Shown here one piece after another: positions 51,815 to 62,629 of a DNA stretch of 64,000 nt. Below the pieces are notes generated by a model. That model saw only the letters and a program-made list of their open reading frames with translations, did not search any database and was not told where the DNA came from. The number at the start of each line of letters is the position of its first letter. Position 1 is the stretch's first letter. The stretch comes from Pseudoflavitalea rhizosphaerae (GTDB lineage Bacteria > Bacteroidota > Bacteroidia > Chitinophagales > Chitinophagaceae): positions 248,001 through 312,000 of the forward strand of contig NZ_RCSU01000004.1 of assembly GCF_003991355.1 (NCBI RefSeq), in the 5' to 3' direction. The position numbers and the translations under genes were made by a program.

Positions 51815-54800
51815 ATGGCCCGGCCGAAAAAAAACACAGTACGCAATGCGGCTGTCATTGAAACACCTCTCCCACGTTCTTCCCCAAAGCCCTCCGGTAA
51901 AAAGATCAGTCCCTCCAACGGAAAAAAGCCTGCACATGAAAGTCTCAACCATAACACATTGCTGAAAGTGCTAACGGCAGTGCGCAATGGAGATTTCAGT
52001 GTGCGCATGGGCGATGGCGTTACCGGCCTCGATAAAAAGATTTGCAATACACTCAATGAGATCATATCCCTCAATGAAAAGATGATGTTCGGGTTCACCC
52101 GTGCGGGCAGTACAATCGGCAAGCAGGGTAAGCTCACGCAACGCATAGAATTGCCCAATGCAAAAGGCAGCTGGCGTGCCGGAATGGAAAGCCTTAACCT
52201 TCTGATCTCAGACCTGGTAACGCCCACCATCGAGATCGCACATGTGATCAGTTCCGTAGCCAGGGGCGATCTCATGCAACGCATGCCACTGGAGATCGGT
52301 GGCTATGCATTGAAGGGAGAGTTCGCCCGCATCGCCAATGAAGTGAACGATATGGTGGACCAGCTCAACCTCTTCTCCATGGAAGTAACCCGTGTGGCCC
52401 TTGAAGTGGGAACAGAAGGCAAGCTCGGTGGACAGGCGCAGGTGAAAGGAGTGGCCGGCACCTGGAAAGATCTGACCAACTCTGTAAATAAAATGGCGAG
52501 TAATCTTACCTCGCAGGTGCGGAATATTGCGGAAGTGACCACGGCTGTGGCGAAAGGCGACCTTAGCCGTAAGATCACTGTGGATGTACGCGGGGAGATC
52601 CTCGAATTGAAAAACACCATCAACACGATGGTGGACCAGCTCAATGCCTTTGGCTCCGAAGTAACCCGTGTGGCGCGTGAAGTGGGCTCGGAAGGAAAGC
52701 TCGGCGGTCAGGCCGATGTACCGGGCGTGGCCGGCACCTGGAAAGACCTTACCGATAACGTGAACAAGATGGCCAGTAACCTCACCTCGCAGGTGCGGAA
52801 CATTGCCGAAGTAACTACGGCTGTGGCTAACGGTGACCTTAGCCGAAAAATTGGTGTGGATGTAAAAGGAGAGATCCTGGAACTCAAGAATACGATCAAT
52901 ACAATGGTGGACCAGCTCCGCGGCTTCGCATCAGAAGTTACACGTGTGGCGCGTGAGGTAGGAACGGAAGGGAAACTTGGGGGGCAGGCGAATGTGCCCG
53001 GCGTTGCCGGAACCTGGAAAGACCTTACCGATTCCGTGAACCAAATGGCCGGCAATCTCACTGCCCAGGTGCGCAATATCGCCGAAGTGGCCATCGCCGT
53101 GGCTAACGGTGATATGAGCAAGAAGATCACGGTGGACGTTCGCGGAGAGATCCTGCAACTGAAGGAAACACTCAATACCATGGTGGACCAGCTCCGCGCC
53201 TTCGCTTCCGAAGTAACGCGCGTGGCGCGGGAAGTAGGTACCGATGGAAAGCTGGGAGGACAGGCATTCGTGCCCGGTGTGGCAGGAACCTGGAAAGACC
53301 TCACGGATTCCGTGAACTCCATGACGGGTAACCTTACCGCACAGGTGCGGAATATTGCGGAAGTGACCAAGGCCGTGGCTTCCGGCGACCTGTCCAAGAC
53401 AGTTGCCATCGACGTGAAAGGTGAGATCCTGGATCTGAAGAATACCATCAACACCATGGTGGAACAGCTCAACTCATTTGCGTATGAGGTTACCCGTGTG
53501 GCGCGTGAAGTTGGCACGGAAGGTAAACTTGGTGGACAGGCGGAAGTGCGTGGTGTGGGCGGAACCTGGAAGGACCTTACAGACTCCGTGAACATGATGG
53601 CCTCCAACCTTACCAACCAGGTTCGTGGTATCGCTAAAGTGGTAACAGCCGTGGCCAATGGAAATCTCAAACAAAAGCTCGCCATCGTATCCCGCGGGGA
53701 AGTGGCACAACTAACGGATACGATCAACGAAATGATCGATACACTCGCCACCTTCGCAGACCAGGTGACCAATGTGGCCAGGGAAGTGGGTGTGGAAGGA
53801 AGGCTTGGCGGGCAGGCTTCAGTGCCAGGCGCTTCCGGTATCTGGAAGAACCTCACCGAGAACGTGAACCAGCTGGCGCAGAACCTTACCACGCAGGTGC
53901 GCTCAATTGCGGAAGTGGCATCGGCCGTAACGAAAGGAGACCTTACCCGGACCATCCGCGTGGAAGCAAAAGGTGAAGTGGAATCCCTGAAAGATACCAT
54001 CAACCAGATGATCAGCAACCTCCGCGAAACCACCCAGCGTAACCGTGATCAGGACTGGCTCAAATCCAACCTGGCACAGTTCGGACAAATGCTGCAGGGA
54101 CAGCGCGATCTTAAAACTGTAGCGCAACGTATCCTCTCCGAACTGGCGCAGGTAGTGCAGGCACACTACGGCGCTTTCTATATTCTCAAACAGGATGAAG
54201 AAACCGATGAATTGCGCCTCCATCTTTTTGCAGCATATGGTTATAAATCCGATAAGAATATTCCCACGGAATTTGGCATTGGCGAAGGATTGGTAGGACA
54301 AGTGGCATTCGAAAAAGAAAGGATCATCCTCAGCAATGTACCCGCCAACTATATCAAGATCAGCTCCGCACTCGGCAAAACAAAACCGGCCAACCTGATC
54401 ATCCTCCCCGCATTGTTCGAGAACAACGTGAAAGCCGTGATCGAACTGGCTTCATTGGAAACATTCAGCTCAACGCACCTGGATTTTTTAAGCCAGCTTA
54501 CTGAAAGTATCGGCATCGTGTTGAATACGATCGAAGCCAACTCAAGAACGGAAGAGCTGTTGATGCAATCGCAGTCGCTGGCCGGCGAGCTGAAGATCCA
54601 GCAGGAGGAATTGAGAAGAACGAATGATGAGCTCCAGGATAAAGCGCTGTTGCTGGTGAAACAGAAGAATGAAGTGGAAGCGAAGAACAGGGAAGTGGAA
54701 GAAGCGAGATTGTCGCTCGAAGAGAAGGCGGAACAGCTGGCGCTCACTTCGAAATACAAATCTGAATTCCTTGCCAATATGAGCCATGAGCTCCGCACGC

Positions 54801-56851
54801 CGTTGAATTCGTTGCTCATCCTTGCACAGCAACTCTACGAGAACGTGGAGGGCAACCTGAGCGAGAAACAGATCCGCTATGCCAAAACCATTCACTCCTG
54901 CGGAGATGATCTCATACAGCTTATCAACGATATCCTTGACCTGTCCAAGATCGAATCCGGTTTTATCACCGCCAATATCTCACCGGTCCGTTTTACGGAG
55001 ATCGCAGGATTTGTAGAAACCACTTTCAAGCCTATTTCCGAAGCGAAACACCTGCGCTTTCTCATTGAAACGGATACGCAGTTGCCGGAATTCATGGAAA
55101 CCGATCTGCAGCGTCTCAACCAGATCCTCAAGAATCTGCTTTCCAATTCATTCAAGTTTACAGAGAAGGGCGAAGTGAAGCTGAAGATCTATGAGGCCAA
55201 ACAGAACTGGAAGACCGGCTACAATTATCGCCTGGACAATGCAGGCAGGGTAGTGGCTTTTGCCATCAGCGATACCGGCATAGGTATTCCACCGGAGAAA
55301 CAGAATATCATCTTTGAAGCCTTCCAGCAGGCAGAAGGGTCCACCAGCCGGAAATATGGAGGTACGGGGCTGGGATTGAGTATCAGCCGTGGACTGGCCG
55401 AATTGCTCGGCGGTACCATCGAACTGGAAAGTGAAGTGAGCCGCGGTTCCACTTTTACACTTTTCCTGCCAGTGCACAATGTTGAAGGAATTATGGTGAA
55501 GGAAACACCGGATTTCAGTCCCGAATATCCATTGCAGTTAGTCCCTGAGAAAAGCAGGATCGACGCTTTGTTCAATACCATCAATGCTGCTCCCGATACC
55601 ACAGATAATAACAATCTCGCCATCATCAGTGAAATGATCAATGATGCGGGAGACGACAGGAACAATATCCAGCCCAGCGACAAAGTAGTACTGGTAGTGG
55701 AAGATGATCTTCGTTTCAGCAAGATCATCATTGAAAAGGCGCATGAGTTCGGCCTGAAAGCCATTGTAGCCACCAACTACCTGGAAGTGTTCGATTTCCT
55801 GAACCGCTTCCTGCCGATCGCCATCACCCTCGATGTAAAGCTGCCAGACACCAGCGGCTGGAAAGTGCTGGACCTGCTGCGCAATGATCTCAACTATCGT
55901 CATATCCCCATCCACCTTGTTTCAGGGGAAGAGAACAAACAATTGGCCTTGAAACGCGGCGCCCGCAGCTTCCTCCTGAAACCACTCGATAATGATGTAT
56001 TGAATGATCTCTTCAACGATATCATCCATTACCACAATAAGAGTGTACGCAATATCCTGGTAGTGGAAGATAATGAACTGGATTCCTCACAAATTGTGAA
56101 GATGCTGGAAAGCGATAACCTGCAGGTGAAGATCGCTGCAACGGCAAATGATGCAATCGGGCAGATCAGACGGCAGGTGTATGATTGCATCATCCTCGAT
56201 TATTCATTGCCCGATATGGCTGGAATGGACCTGGTGAGCAAAGTGCATGAGCTCAAGCATCGCAACACACCGATGATCATCTATTCGGCAAAGGATTTCA
56301 ATAACAAAGAGATGAACTCCCTCAATATCGCCAGCAGCGCAGTGTTGCTGAAGGGGGTGGATTCCCTGGAGCATCTGCTGGAAGAAACTGTATCCCACCT
56401 GCATATCAATCACAAGGACCTGCTTCCTGAAAAACGCAGGGTGATAGAACATGTAAGGCTGAAAGAAGACATACTAACGGGTAAGAATATCCTGGTGGTG
56501 GACGATGATGTGCGCAATCTCTTTGCCCTCACTACTGTTTTTGAGCGGTACAATATCAATGTGATCACTGCAGAGAGCGGGAAAGATGCCATACAAGCTA
56601 TCAGGAATGAACAACCGAAAGTAGACATGGTGCTGATGGATATCATGATGCCGGAAATGGATGGCTATGAAACCATGCAGAAGATCAGGCGCGAACACAA
56701 GAACAATACGCTGCCCATCATCGCTGTTACCGCCAAGGCGATGAAGGGCGACCGGCAGAAATGTATCGAGGCAGGCGCTTCCGACTATATCACCAAGCCG
56801 CTGAAAATGGACCAGCTGCTTAGCCTGATGCGCGTGTGGTTTTACAAATAA
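51815..56851 (+). CDS. Soluble hybrid histidine kinase with HAMP repeats and three receivers
   Basis: 1678 aa from ATG 51815; the TTG at 51791 is unlikely. A basic leader, an initial HAMP-like region (about 50-180), then HAMP units arranged as six exact 92-residue repeats (about 200-735; each with [18 protein letters not shown], [11 protein letters not shown], VRNIAEV). Then GAF (about 765-905), a coiled coil, HisKA (acceptor in [10 protein letters not shown], about 990), HATPase_c (about 1090-1220) and three receivers (acceptors in [30 protein letters not shown]). No membrane helix. The build resembles fungal group III (Nik1/Os-1) osmosensing kinases. The next gene may be its partner. Confidence 0.93.
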   Translation: MARPKKNTVRNAAVIETPLPRSSPKPSGKKISPSNGKKPAHESLNHNTLLKVLTAVRNGDFSVRMGDGVTGLDKKICNTLNEIISLNEKMMFGFTRAGSTIGKQGKLTQRIELPNAKGSWRAGMESLNLLISDLVTPTIEIAHVISSVARGDLMQRMPLEIGGYALKGEFARIANEVNDMVDQLNLFSMEVTRVALEVGTEGKLGGQAQVKGVAGTWKDLTNSVNKMASNLTSQVRNIAEVTTAVAKGDLSRKITVDVRGEILELKNTINTMVDQLNAFGSEVTRVAREVGSEGKLGGQADVPGVAGTWKDLTDNVNKMASNLTSQVRNIAEVTTAVANGDLSRKIGVDVKGEILELKNTINTMVDQLRGFASEVTRVAREVGTEGKLGGQANVPGVAGTWKDLTDSVNQMAGNLTAQVRNIAEVAIAVANGDMSKKITVDVRGEILQLKETLNTMVDQLRAFASEVTRVAREVGTDGKLGGQAFVPGVAGTWKDLTDSVNSMTGNLTAQVRNIAEVTKAVASGDLSKTVAIDVKGEILDLKNTINTMVEQLNSFAYEVTRVAREVGTEGKLGGQAEVRGVGGTWKDLTDSVNMMASNLTNQVRGIAKVVTAVANGNLKQKLAIVSRGEVAQLTDTINEMIDTLATFADQVTNVAREVGVEGRLGGQASVPGASGIWKNLTENVNQLAQNLTTQVRSIAEVASAVTKGDLTRTIRVEAKGEVESLKDTINQMISNLRETTQRNRDQDWLKSNLAQFGQMLQGQRDLKTVAQRILSELAQVVQAHYGAFYILKQDEETDELRLHLFAAYGYKSDKNIPTEFGIGEGLVGQVAFEKERIILSNVPANYIKISSALGKTKPANLIILPALFENNVKAVIELASLETFSSTHLDFLSQLTESIGIVLNTIEANSRTEELLMQSQSLAGELKIQQEELRRTNDELQDKALLLVKQKNEVEAKNREVEEARLSLEEKAEQLALTSKYKSEFLANMSHELRTPLNSLLILAQQLYENVEGNLSEKQIRYAKTIHSCGDDLIQLINDILDLSKIESGFITANISPVRFTEIAGFVETTFKPISEAKHLRFLIETDTQLPEFMETDLQRLNQILKNLLSNSFKFTEKGEVKLKIYEAKQNWKTGYNYRLDNAGRVVAFAISDTGIGIPPEKQNIIFEAFQQAEGSTSRKYGGTGLGLSISRGLAELLGGTIELESEVSRGSTFTLFLPVHNVEGIMVKETPDFSPEYPLQLVPEKSRIDALFNTINAAPDTTDNNNLAIISEMINDAGDDRNNIQPSDKVVLVVEDDLRFSKIIIEKAHEFGLKAIVATNYLEVFDFLNRFLPIAITLDVKLPDTSGWKVLDLLRNDLNYRHIPIHLVSGEENKQLALKRGARSFLLKPLDNDVLNDLFNDIIHYHNKSVRNILVVEDNELDSSQIVKMLESDNLQVKIAATANDAIGQIRRQVYDCIILDYSLPDMAGMDLVSKVHELKHRNTPMIIYSAKDFNNKEMNSLNIASSAVLLKGVDSLEHLLEETVSHLHINHKDLLPEKRRVIEHVRLKEDILTGKNILVVDDDVRNLFALTTVFERYNINVITAESGKDAIQAIRNEQPKVDMVLMDIMMPEMDGYETMQKIRREHKNNTLPIIAVTAKAMKGDRQKCIEAGASDYITKPLKMDQLLSLMRVWFYK
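52418..54073 (+). repeat. Exact 276-bp tandem repeat encoding HAMP units
   Basis: The codons for G-(K/R)-L-G-G-Q begin at 52418, 52694, 52970, 53246, 53522 and 53798, exactly 276 bases (92 codons) apart. Neighbouring units share long identical blocks, while the sixth is more divergent. Risk of recombination or collapse in short-read assembly. Confidence 0.85.
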
Positions 56852-56873
56852 TTCAGATTACCAAAGAAGCTGC

Positions 56874-58121
56874 ATGCAATCGAAAATATTATTAGTAGAC
56901 GACAGGGAAGACTCGCTTTTTTCAATGGAAACCATTCTTGAACCAGATGGTTACCAGTTTGTGAAAGCGGGCTCAGGGAGACAGGCGCTCAAGATCCTGT
57001 TGAATGAGCACGACTTTGCGCTCATCCTGATGGATGTGAAGATGCCCAACCTGAACGGTTTTGAAACGGCTGCGCTGATCTATGAACGTGATAAGCTGCG
57101 GCATATACCCATCATCTTCATCACAGCCAATAACTATGGTGAAGAAAATGTGTTCAAAGGCTATAGCACTGGCGCAGTGGATTATATTTACAAACCTGTG
57201 AACCCGGCGCTTTTGCGCGCTAAAGTGGCAGTGTTCGTAGATCTCTACAGAAAGAATTACCAGTTGCTGGCGCAGGAACAGAAACTGAAAGCCATCAACC
57301 GGAGCCTTGAGATAGAGATCAATGAGCGGCGGGCTTCAGAAGAAATGGTGAAACAGCTCAACCAGCAACTGATGCAGAATATCTACCTCCTGGAAACTGC
57401 CAATCGTGAACTGGACCGCTTTGCGTTCATGGCTTCGCATGACTTGCAGGAGCCCCTGCGAAAGATCCGCACATTCGGTGATTTGCTGACCATGAAGTAC
57501 AAGGACACGCTGGACGATGAAGCGAAGAACTATATCGGCCGTATCCAGAATGCAGCCGAGCGGATGCAAACACTGATCAAAGACATTCTCGCCTTCTCCC
57601 GTGTGAGTGATGAGAAAGATAATTTTGTACGCAGTGATCTCAACAAGATCCTGCAGGAAGTGCTTACTGACCTCGATGGCACTGTACAGGAAAAGCAGGC
57701 CACCATCACCATCGAGCCATTGCCCGCCATCGATGTGAATCCCGGGCTTATCCGTCCATTATTCTTCAATCTTATTGGTAATGCACTCAAGTATTGTAAA
57801 AAAGATGTGCTACCGGTTATCACTATACGAAATATAAGACAATTATCCGATGTGCCAAAGCCGGAATATTGCCGGATCTCCGTAGAAGATAATGGAATTG
57901 GTTTTGATCAGTCGTACGCCGAACAGGTATTCGATATGTTCAGACGTCTGCATGTGAACAAAGATTATGAAGGCACCGGTATCGGCCTGGCGCTCTGCAA
58001 GAAAATAGTGGAAAAACACCATGGTTTCATCAGCGCCGAAAGTCAACCCAACGTAGGCTCCGTATTCACCATCACCTTACCAGTAGAGCAGAAGAATACT
58101 CAACCATTAATACTTCGTTAG
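56874..58121 (+). CDS. Receiver-histidine kinase
   Basis: 415 aa. N-terminal receiver (about 4-120; acidic pocket LLVDDRED, acceptor in LILMDVKMPNLNG, switch Thr in FITANN, Lys in YIYKPV), a coiled coil (about 125-185), HisKA with ASHDLQEPLRKIR (acceptor about residue 189) and HATPase_c (NLIGNALKYC; VEDNGIGFD; GTGIGLALC). No membrane helix. It starts 22 bp after the HAMP-repeat kinase, so these probably form a phosphorelay with the giant kinase feeding the receiver. A palindromic element starts two bases after its stop. Confidence 0.92.
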   Translation: MQSKILLVDDREDSLFSMETILEPDGYQFVKAGSGRQALKILLNEHDFALILMDVKMPNLNGFETAALIYERDKLRHIPIIFITANNYGEENVFKGYSTGAVDYIYKPVNPALLRAKVAVFVDLYRKNYQLLAQEQKLKAINRSLEIEINERRASEEMVKQLNQQLMQNIYLLETANRELDRFAFMASHDLQEPLRKIRTFGDLLTMKYKDTLDDEAKNYIGRIQNAAERMQTLIKDILAFSRVSDEKDNFVRSDLNKILQEVLTDLDGTVQEKQATITIEPLPAIDVNPGLIRPLFFNLIGNALKYCKKDVLPVITIRNIRQLSDVPKPEYCRISVEDNGIGFDQSYAEQVFDMFRRLHVNKDYEGTGIGLALCKKIVEKHHGFISAESQPNVGSVFTITLPVEQKNTQPLILR

Positions 58122-58122
58122 T

Positions 58123-58348
58123 GTGCCGCCAGTCGCTCGCCTCCCGGCGAGTGACCTGTATTAGTTCGCCTCCGGCGAACATTTTCTTCTATTACCGCTC
58201 ATGTAGCATTATTGCCAGCACTACAGTTGTTCGCAGGATCGAAAGTTCCAACAATGGAAAAACTGCTAACTTGCCGGCCGAAGTGAGGCCCGTCGCCGGA
58301 GGCGACGAAATACAAGTCACTCGCCGGGAGGCGAGCGACCGGCGGCAC
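58123..58348. repeat. Palindromic cloverleaf element, copy B (with a central insert)
   Basis: Terminal inverted GTGCCGCC (58123) and GGCGGCAC (to 58348). The outer arms contain CTCGCCTCCCGGCGAG and CTCGCCGGGAGGCGAG: both have one extra base relative to copy A, so base-pairing is maintained by compensation. Inner hairpins TTCGCCTCCGGCGAA and CGTCGCCGGAGGCGACG are the same as in copy A, but about 105 bases of unrelated sequence separate them. It lies between a kinase stop (58121) and the metalloprotease start. Confidence 0.88.
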
Positions 58349-58394
58349 TCTGATGAAATCCCTATTGATTACTTTTTTAAACAGTTCTTTCAAG

Positions 58395-60917
58395 ATGATT
58401 AGCTCTCACAGCCTGAAACCCTGGCTCTGCACGGTGTTGCTGCTATCCACCGGAACACTGATGGCGCAAAGACATGGAAAGAAAGGATCGAATGCAGATA
58501 CCACAGGCAAACCCCCAGCCATGCCGGCTATGGCAAAATCCGGACCGAAACCTTATCGTGAAGTTATTACCGCAAAAGCCCAAACTGAAAAAGGGCTGTT
58601 CCTGGTGCATAAGATAGAAGACAGGTACCTTCTTGAGATACCGGAATCCATGCTCAGCCGGGATTATCTCTTCTCCACCCGCATTGCAAAAGCAGCGGCT
58701 GACCTGCGCAGCTCCAACTCCATGTCGGGATACGCTGGTGATGCCGTCAATTTCAATGTGATCAGCTTTCAGAAAGGGCCGAATAATAAACTTTTTCTCC
58801 TGAAGAAAAGTTTTTCCGAGTTCTCTGCCGATTCAACCCGCGATATGTATACGGCTGTAACCCGCTCCAACGTACAACCTATTGCAGCCAGCTTCGATAT
58901 CAAAGCTGCCGGTTCCGATTCCAACGGAGTGGTGATCGATTTTACTGATTATATCGCAGGCGATAACGATGTATTGCATTTTGATGGCGACCTGAAAAAA
59001 GCCTGGAAGCTAGGCGGACTGCAGGCTGACAAGTCCTATATCGCAGGTGTCAGTTCCTTTCCGCTCAATACGAATATCAGAACGGTGAAGACTTATACGC
59101 GCGCAGGGGAATCAGCTTCTGGTACAGCTACCATCGAACTCACCACTTCGATAGTGCTGCTGCCTGAAGTGCCGATGAAGCCCAGGTATTTCGATCCACG
59201 CGTAGGATATTTTGCTGTAGGTTACACAGATTTCGATCAGAACCCGCAAGGCATCAAACAGCTGGTGCTGGCCAAACGCTGGAGGCTGGAACCGAAACCC
59301 GAAGATGTGGAGCGATACAAAAAAGGCGAACTGGTAGAACCTCAAAAGCCCATCGTCATTTATATCGATCCCGCCACTCCCAAAAAATGGGTGCCATATC
59401 TGATCCAGGGTGTGAACGACTGGCAACAGGCATTCGGGAAGGCCGGTTTCAAAAACGCGATCATGGCAAAGACCGCACCCACACCGGAAGAAGATCCTAC
59501 CTGGAGTATGGATGATGCGCGTAATTCAGTGATCGTGTATAAGCCAAGCTCTGTGGCCAATGCCAGTGGCCCCAGTACTGCCGATCCCCGCTCCGGCGAA
59601 ATACTGGAAACACATATCAACTGGTATCATAACGTAATGGAACTGCTCCGCAACTGGTATATGGTGCAGGCCGCAGCCGTTGATCCGCGCGCCAGGAAAA
59701 TTCAGTTCGATGATGAACTGATGGGACAACTGATCCGATTTGTTTCTTCTCACGAGGTAGGACATACGCTGGGACTGCGTCACAATTTCGGGTCCAGTTC
59801 CACTGTGCCCGTTGAAAACCTCCGCAACAAAAAATGGGTGGAAGGGAATGGACATACGCCCAGCATCATGGACTATGCCCGTTTCAATTATGTAGCACAG
59901 CCGGAAGACAATATCTCGGAAAAAGGCATCTTCCCACGTATCGGTGATTACGATAAATGGGCTATCGAATGGGGCTACAAATGGACAAATGAAAAACTGG
60001 AAACAGAAACAGCCATACTGAGCAGGCTTACAACAGAGAAGCAAAGCAACAAGCGACTCTGGTTCGGCACTGAAACAAACAGGGATGATCCCAGGTCACA
60101 GAATGAAGACCTGGGCGATAATGCCATGATCGCCGGTAACTACGGAATCAAAAACCTGCAACGCATCCTGCCCCAACTTCCCAAATGGACTGCCACTCCC
60201 AATGAAGGATATGCGAACCTGACTGCCATGTACAACCAGGTTGCCGGCCAGTTCGGTCGTTATGTTGGTCATGTGGTGAAGAATATCGGTGGAATAATGG
60301 AAACACCCAAAATGGTGGAGCAGGCCGGACCTGTGTATGAGCGCGTGCCCAAAGAACGCCAGCAGGCAGCGATGGAGTGGTTGAAGAAACAACTGTTCAC
60401 CACGCCCACCTGGTTGCTCAATAAAGAGATCACCGGCAAAGCAGGGATCGATGGTGTTAAGTTGGTGGGAAGACTGCAGGACCAGGCAATGAACAAATTA
60501 TTCGATGGCCGCCTGATCGATAAGCTGATCACGGCTGAAACCGAAGGCGGTGCAGCTTACACTGCCACGGAATTCATCACTGATCTGAAGAATATCGTCT
60601 GGACTGAACTGGCAACGCGCAAGCCCATCGATGTATACCGCCGCAATTTGCAGAAGGATTATATCATCCGTGTGGAGCGGATCTTCAATCCTGTGCAAAC
60701 CCGCTCCGGTTCCAGCGCTGTGAGCGCCCTGGCATCTGCATTGGGATTGCCTGCGCCTATCAATGAAACCGGTGATGCCTATTCCATCTACAGGGCAAGT
60801 ATGAGGGCATTACGTGCAGAGATCAAAGCTGCATTATCTGCTATTACGGATAAGCCTACCCGTTATCACCTGGAAGATATGGCGGACAGGCTCGGCAAAA
60901 TGCTCGATCCTAAATAG
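58395..60917 (+). CDS. Exported zinc metalloprotease (metzincin-like, DUF5117/DUF5118 type)
   Basis: 840 aa from ATG 58395; ATG 58353 is possible, but only the later Met gives a clean signal peptide (WLCTVLLLSTGTLMA). A DUF5118/5117-type beta-rich N-terminal half (about 40-300) precedes the catalytic domain, with zinc motif HEVGHTLGLRHN (about 453-464) and a metzincin Met-turn SIMDYARFNY about 40 residues later. Long helical C-terminal domain. These large periplasmic proteases are common in Bacteroidota with unclear substrates. A strong terminator follows. Upstream leader contains element B. Confidence 0.9.
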   Translation: MISSHSLKPWLCTVLLLSTGTLMAQRHGKKGSNADTTGKPPAMPAMAKSGPKPYREVITAKAQTEKGLFLVHKIEDRYLLEIPESMLSRDYLFSTRIAKAAADLRSSNSMSGYAGDAVNFNVISFQKGPNNKLFLLKKSFSEFSADSTRDMYTAVTRSNVQPIAASFDIKAAGSDSNGVVIDFTDYIAGDNDVLHFDGDLKKAWKLGGLQADKSYIAGVSSFPLNTNIRTVKTYTRAGESASGTATIELTTSIVLLPEVPMKPRYFDPRVGYFAVGYTDFDQNPQGIKQLVLAKRWRLEPKPEDVERYKKGELVEPQKPIVIYIDPATPKKWVPYLIQGVNDWQQAFGKAGFKNAIMAKTAPTPEEDPTWSMDDARNSVIVYKPSSVANASGPSTADPRSGEILETHINWYHNVMELLRNWYMVQAAAVDPRARKIQFDDELMGQLIRFVSSHEVGHTLGLRHNFGSSSTVPVENLRNKKWVEGNGHTPSIMDYARFNYVAQPEDNISEKGIFPRIGDYDKWAIEWGYKWTNEKLETETAILSRLTTEKQSNKRLWFGTETNRDDPRSQNEDLGDNAMIAGNYGIKNLQRILPQLPKWTATPNEGYANLTAMYNQVAGQFGRYVGHVVKNIGGIMETPKMVEQAGPVYERVPKERQQAAMEWLKKQLFTTPTWLLNKEITGKAGIDGVKLVGRLQDQAMNKLFDGRLIDKLITAETEGGAAYTATEFITDLKNIVWTELATRKPIDVYRRNLQKDYIIRVERIFNPVQTRSGSSAVSALASALGLPAPINETGDAYSIYRASMRALRAEIKAALSAITDKPTRYHLEDMADRLGKMLDPK

Positions 60918-60941
60918 TATAATGTGAAAAGATACTCAGAG

Positions 60942-60970
60942 AGGGCTGACAAAATATGTCGGCCCTTTTG
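60942..60970 (+). terminator. Intrinsic terminator of the metalloprotease gene
   Basis: AGGGCTGAC (60942-60950), loop AAAATAT, GTCGGCCCT (60958-60966), with one G-T pair, then TTTTG. It sits 25 bases after the stop codon. Confidence 0.75.
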
Positions 60971-60983
60971 CATTATCGGGGAG

Positions 60984-61088
60984 CAGTCGCTCGCGTCCCC
61001 GCGAGTGACGGCTATTTGCTCGCCTCCGGCGAGCGCCGTGTCGCCGGAGGCGACGGAATATAAGTCACTCGCCGGAGGCGAGCGACTG
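60984..61088. repeat. Palindromic cloverleaf element, copy C
   Basis: 105 bp. Arms start CAGTCGCTCGCGTCCCC and end GGAGGCGAGCGACTG; the left arm hairpin is CTCGCG-TCCC-CGCGAG, the right one CTCGCC-GGA-GGCGAG. Inner hairpins CTCGCCTCCGGCGAG and GTCGCCGGAGGCGAC. Same plan as copy A (102 bp), with changes in the left arm that keep its own stem paired. It lies between convergent genes, after the metalloprotease terminator. Confidence 0.9.
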
Positions 61089-61102
61089 CCAGCACGCTGA
61101 TA

Positions 61103-61573
61103 TTATTGGGAAAGTTGTTGTTTCAGCATGTCTGCCACCACTTTATCGATGGGCAGCGTAACACTGTCTGCGGAGAATTTATCCAGACTGATATATCGGA
61201 AAGATTCCGTTTCACCACGTTCTTGGTAGATGGCTAACTGCGCTTCGTCGAACTCGAATTCAGTACTGCGGATGGGGGACCTGATGGGTTCCAGGGCTTC
61301 CACGAAATAATAGATGGAGATGATCTGATGTGCGGGATTAAAGGCGCTCATCTGGAAAAAATCTGTGGTATAGAGATGATCGGTTACGCGTACTTCGAGG
61401 TCCATTTCCTCTTTGAATTCACGTTTAAGGCAGTCGCGTGTTCCTTCGCCGAATTCCAGTCCGCCTCCTGGAAATTTGGTATAATACTTACCGCGGATCA
61501 GTTCATCGGCTACCAATATGTTGCGTTCCGGTGTCAGCAGGATACCGTAAACTCTTACATTGAATTGTGCCAT
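61103..61573 (-). CDS. NUDIX hydrolase
   Basis: 156 aa. The Nudix box reads G-GLEFG-E-GTRDCLK-RE-F-K-EE, with the Glu residues for metal and water activation intact and the later Gly replaced by Asp. It hydrolyses a nucleoside diphosphate linked to another group; the substrate cannot be read. It is three bases behind the corA-family gene on the same strand, so the two are co-transcribed. ATG 61573. Element C lies just past its stop. Confidence 0.9.
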   Translation of the reverse strand: MAQFNVRVYGILLTPERNILVADELIRGKYYTKFPGGGLEFGEGTRDCLKREFKEEMDLEVRVTDHLYTTDFFQMSAFNPAHQIISIYYFVEALEPIRSPIRSTEFEFDEAQLAIYQERGETESFRYISLDKFSADSVTLPIDKVVADMLKQQLSQ

Positions 61574-61576
61574 ACG

Positions 61577-62515
61577 CTAGAATAGTTTTTTCTTCAGGAA
61601 GAAGTAGCCGATCACCAGGGAGATCATCAGCGATAATCCTACAGGAATGTAGAAGGCAAACGGTGAATTGGCATAAGGGATCGGAACGTTCATGCCATAG
61701 ATACTGGCAACGAGTACCGGAACCGTAAGTACGATGGTGATCACAGCCAGTCTTTTCAACACCTGGTTCTGGTTATTGGCGATGATGCTGGCAAATGCAT
61801 CGAGGGTAGAGCTGAGGATATTGGTGTAGATATTCGCCATTTCAAGGGCCTGTGAATTATCTACTATCAGGTCCGCCATGAATTCTTTCTCGGTTTCGTT
61901 GAGTCCGAGGAAATTGGTCCTTTCCAGTTTCATCAGCAGCATTTCGTTGGAGCGCAGAGCTGTAACGAAATACACCATGCTTTTCTGGATACGCATCAGT
62001 TGCAGGAGCTCTTCGTTCCTGTTGGCGGCGTAGAGTTTTTGTTCCAGGAGGTTCCTGCGCTGGTTGATCTCTTTCAGATGCTCCATGTAGGTCTGGATGA
62101 TCTTTTCAAAGATCTTCAGCACCATCATTTTCCGGTTGTCCGGATGACGGTTCTGGAAAGTGTGCAGGAATTTTTTGATGGCGCCGTTCTCGAAGGAGTT
62201 CACGGTCACGATCTGGTTGTGCGTAAGGATGATACTGATGGGGATGGTGATGTAGAACGCATCGCTCTCGTTGAAGGAATTGTTTTCCGTGGGCGTTTTG
62301 ATCACGATCAGCTTCACGTTGTCGGCTTCTTCGAAACGCGTTCTTTCATCGATATCAAGGGAGTCTGTAAGGAAGTCCAGGGGGATATCCAGTCCTTCGG
62401 CCAGATCGGAAAACTCTTCCTGTTTCAGTGGCGGCAGAATATTCACCCAGGCGCCGTTTTCGGCCCTGTCTATCGCTACCGTCTGGTGATTGATATTTTT
62501 GAAATATTGTATCAT
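61577..62515 (-). CDS. corA: CorA-family magnesium transporter
   Basis: 312 aa. A large cytoplasmic N-terminal domain (about 1-245) and two C-terminal membrane helices; the signature GMN lies in SIYGMNVPIP just after TM1 (about 255-275; VITIVLTVPVLVASIYG) and TM2 follows (FYIPVGLSLMISLVIGYFFL) with a Lys-rich tail. A pentameric Mg2+ (or Co2+/Ni2+) channel. Note that the loop after GMN has PYANSPF in place of the common PE-containing sequence. Precedes the NUDIX gene by three bases. Confidence 0.9.
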   Translation of the reverse strand: MIQYFKNINHQTVAIDRAENGAWVNILPPLKQEEFSDLAEGLDIPLDFLTDSLDIDERTRFEEADNVKLIVIKTPTENNSFNESDAFYITIPISIILTHNQIVTVNSFENGAIKKFLHTFQNRHPDNRKMMVLKIFEKIIQTYMEHLKEINQRRNLLEQKLYAANRNEELLQLMRIQKSMVYFVTALRSNEMLLMKLERTNFLGLNETEKEFMADLIVDNSQALEMANIYTNILSSTLDAFASIIANNQNQVLKRLAVITIVLTVPVLVASIYGMNVPIPYANSPFAFYIPVGLSLMISLVIGYFFLKKKLF

Positions 62516-62629
62516 CGGCGGCGCAAAGGTAATATGGCTTTTCGAATAGCAATTTTATTTTTTGTTATCGCCTGGTTAGGCGGAAAGGGGATGAAAATCA
62601 AGGAGAAGGGACAGGGAATTGAGGGGATT

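Noticed and set aside
52703-54033. Minus-strand frame of 441 codons opposite the HAMP repeats
   Set aside because: It is a regular shadow of the repeat with unnatural composition.
58121-58402. A plus-strand open frame across element B
   Set aside because: Same reason: it is formed by the palindromic repeat and its insert, with no protein-like composition.
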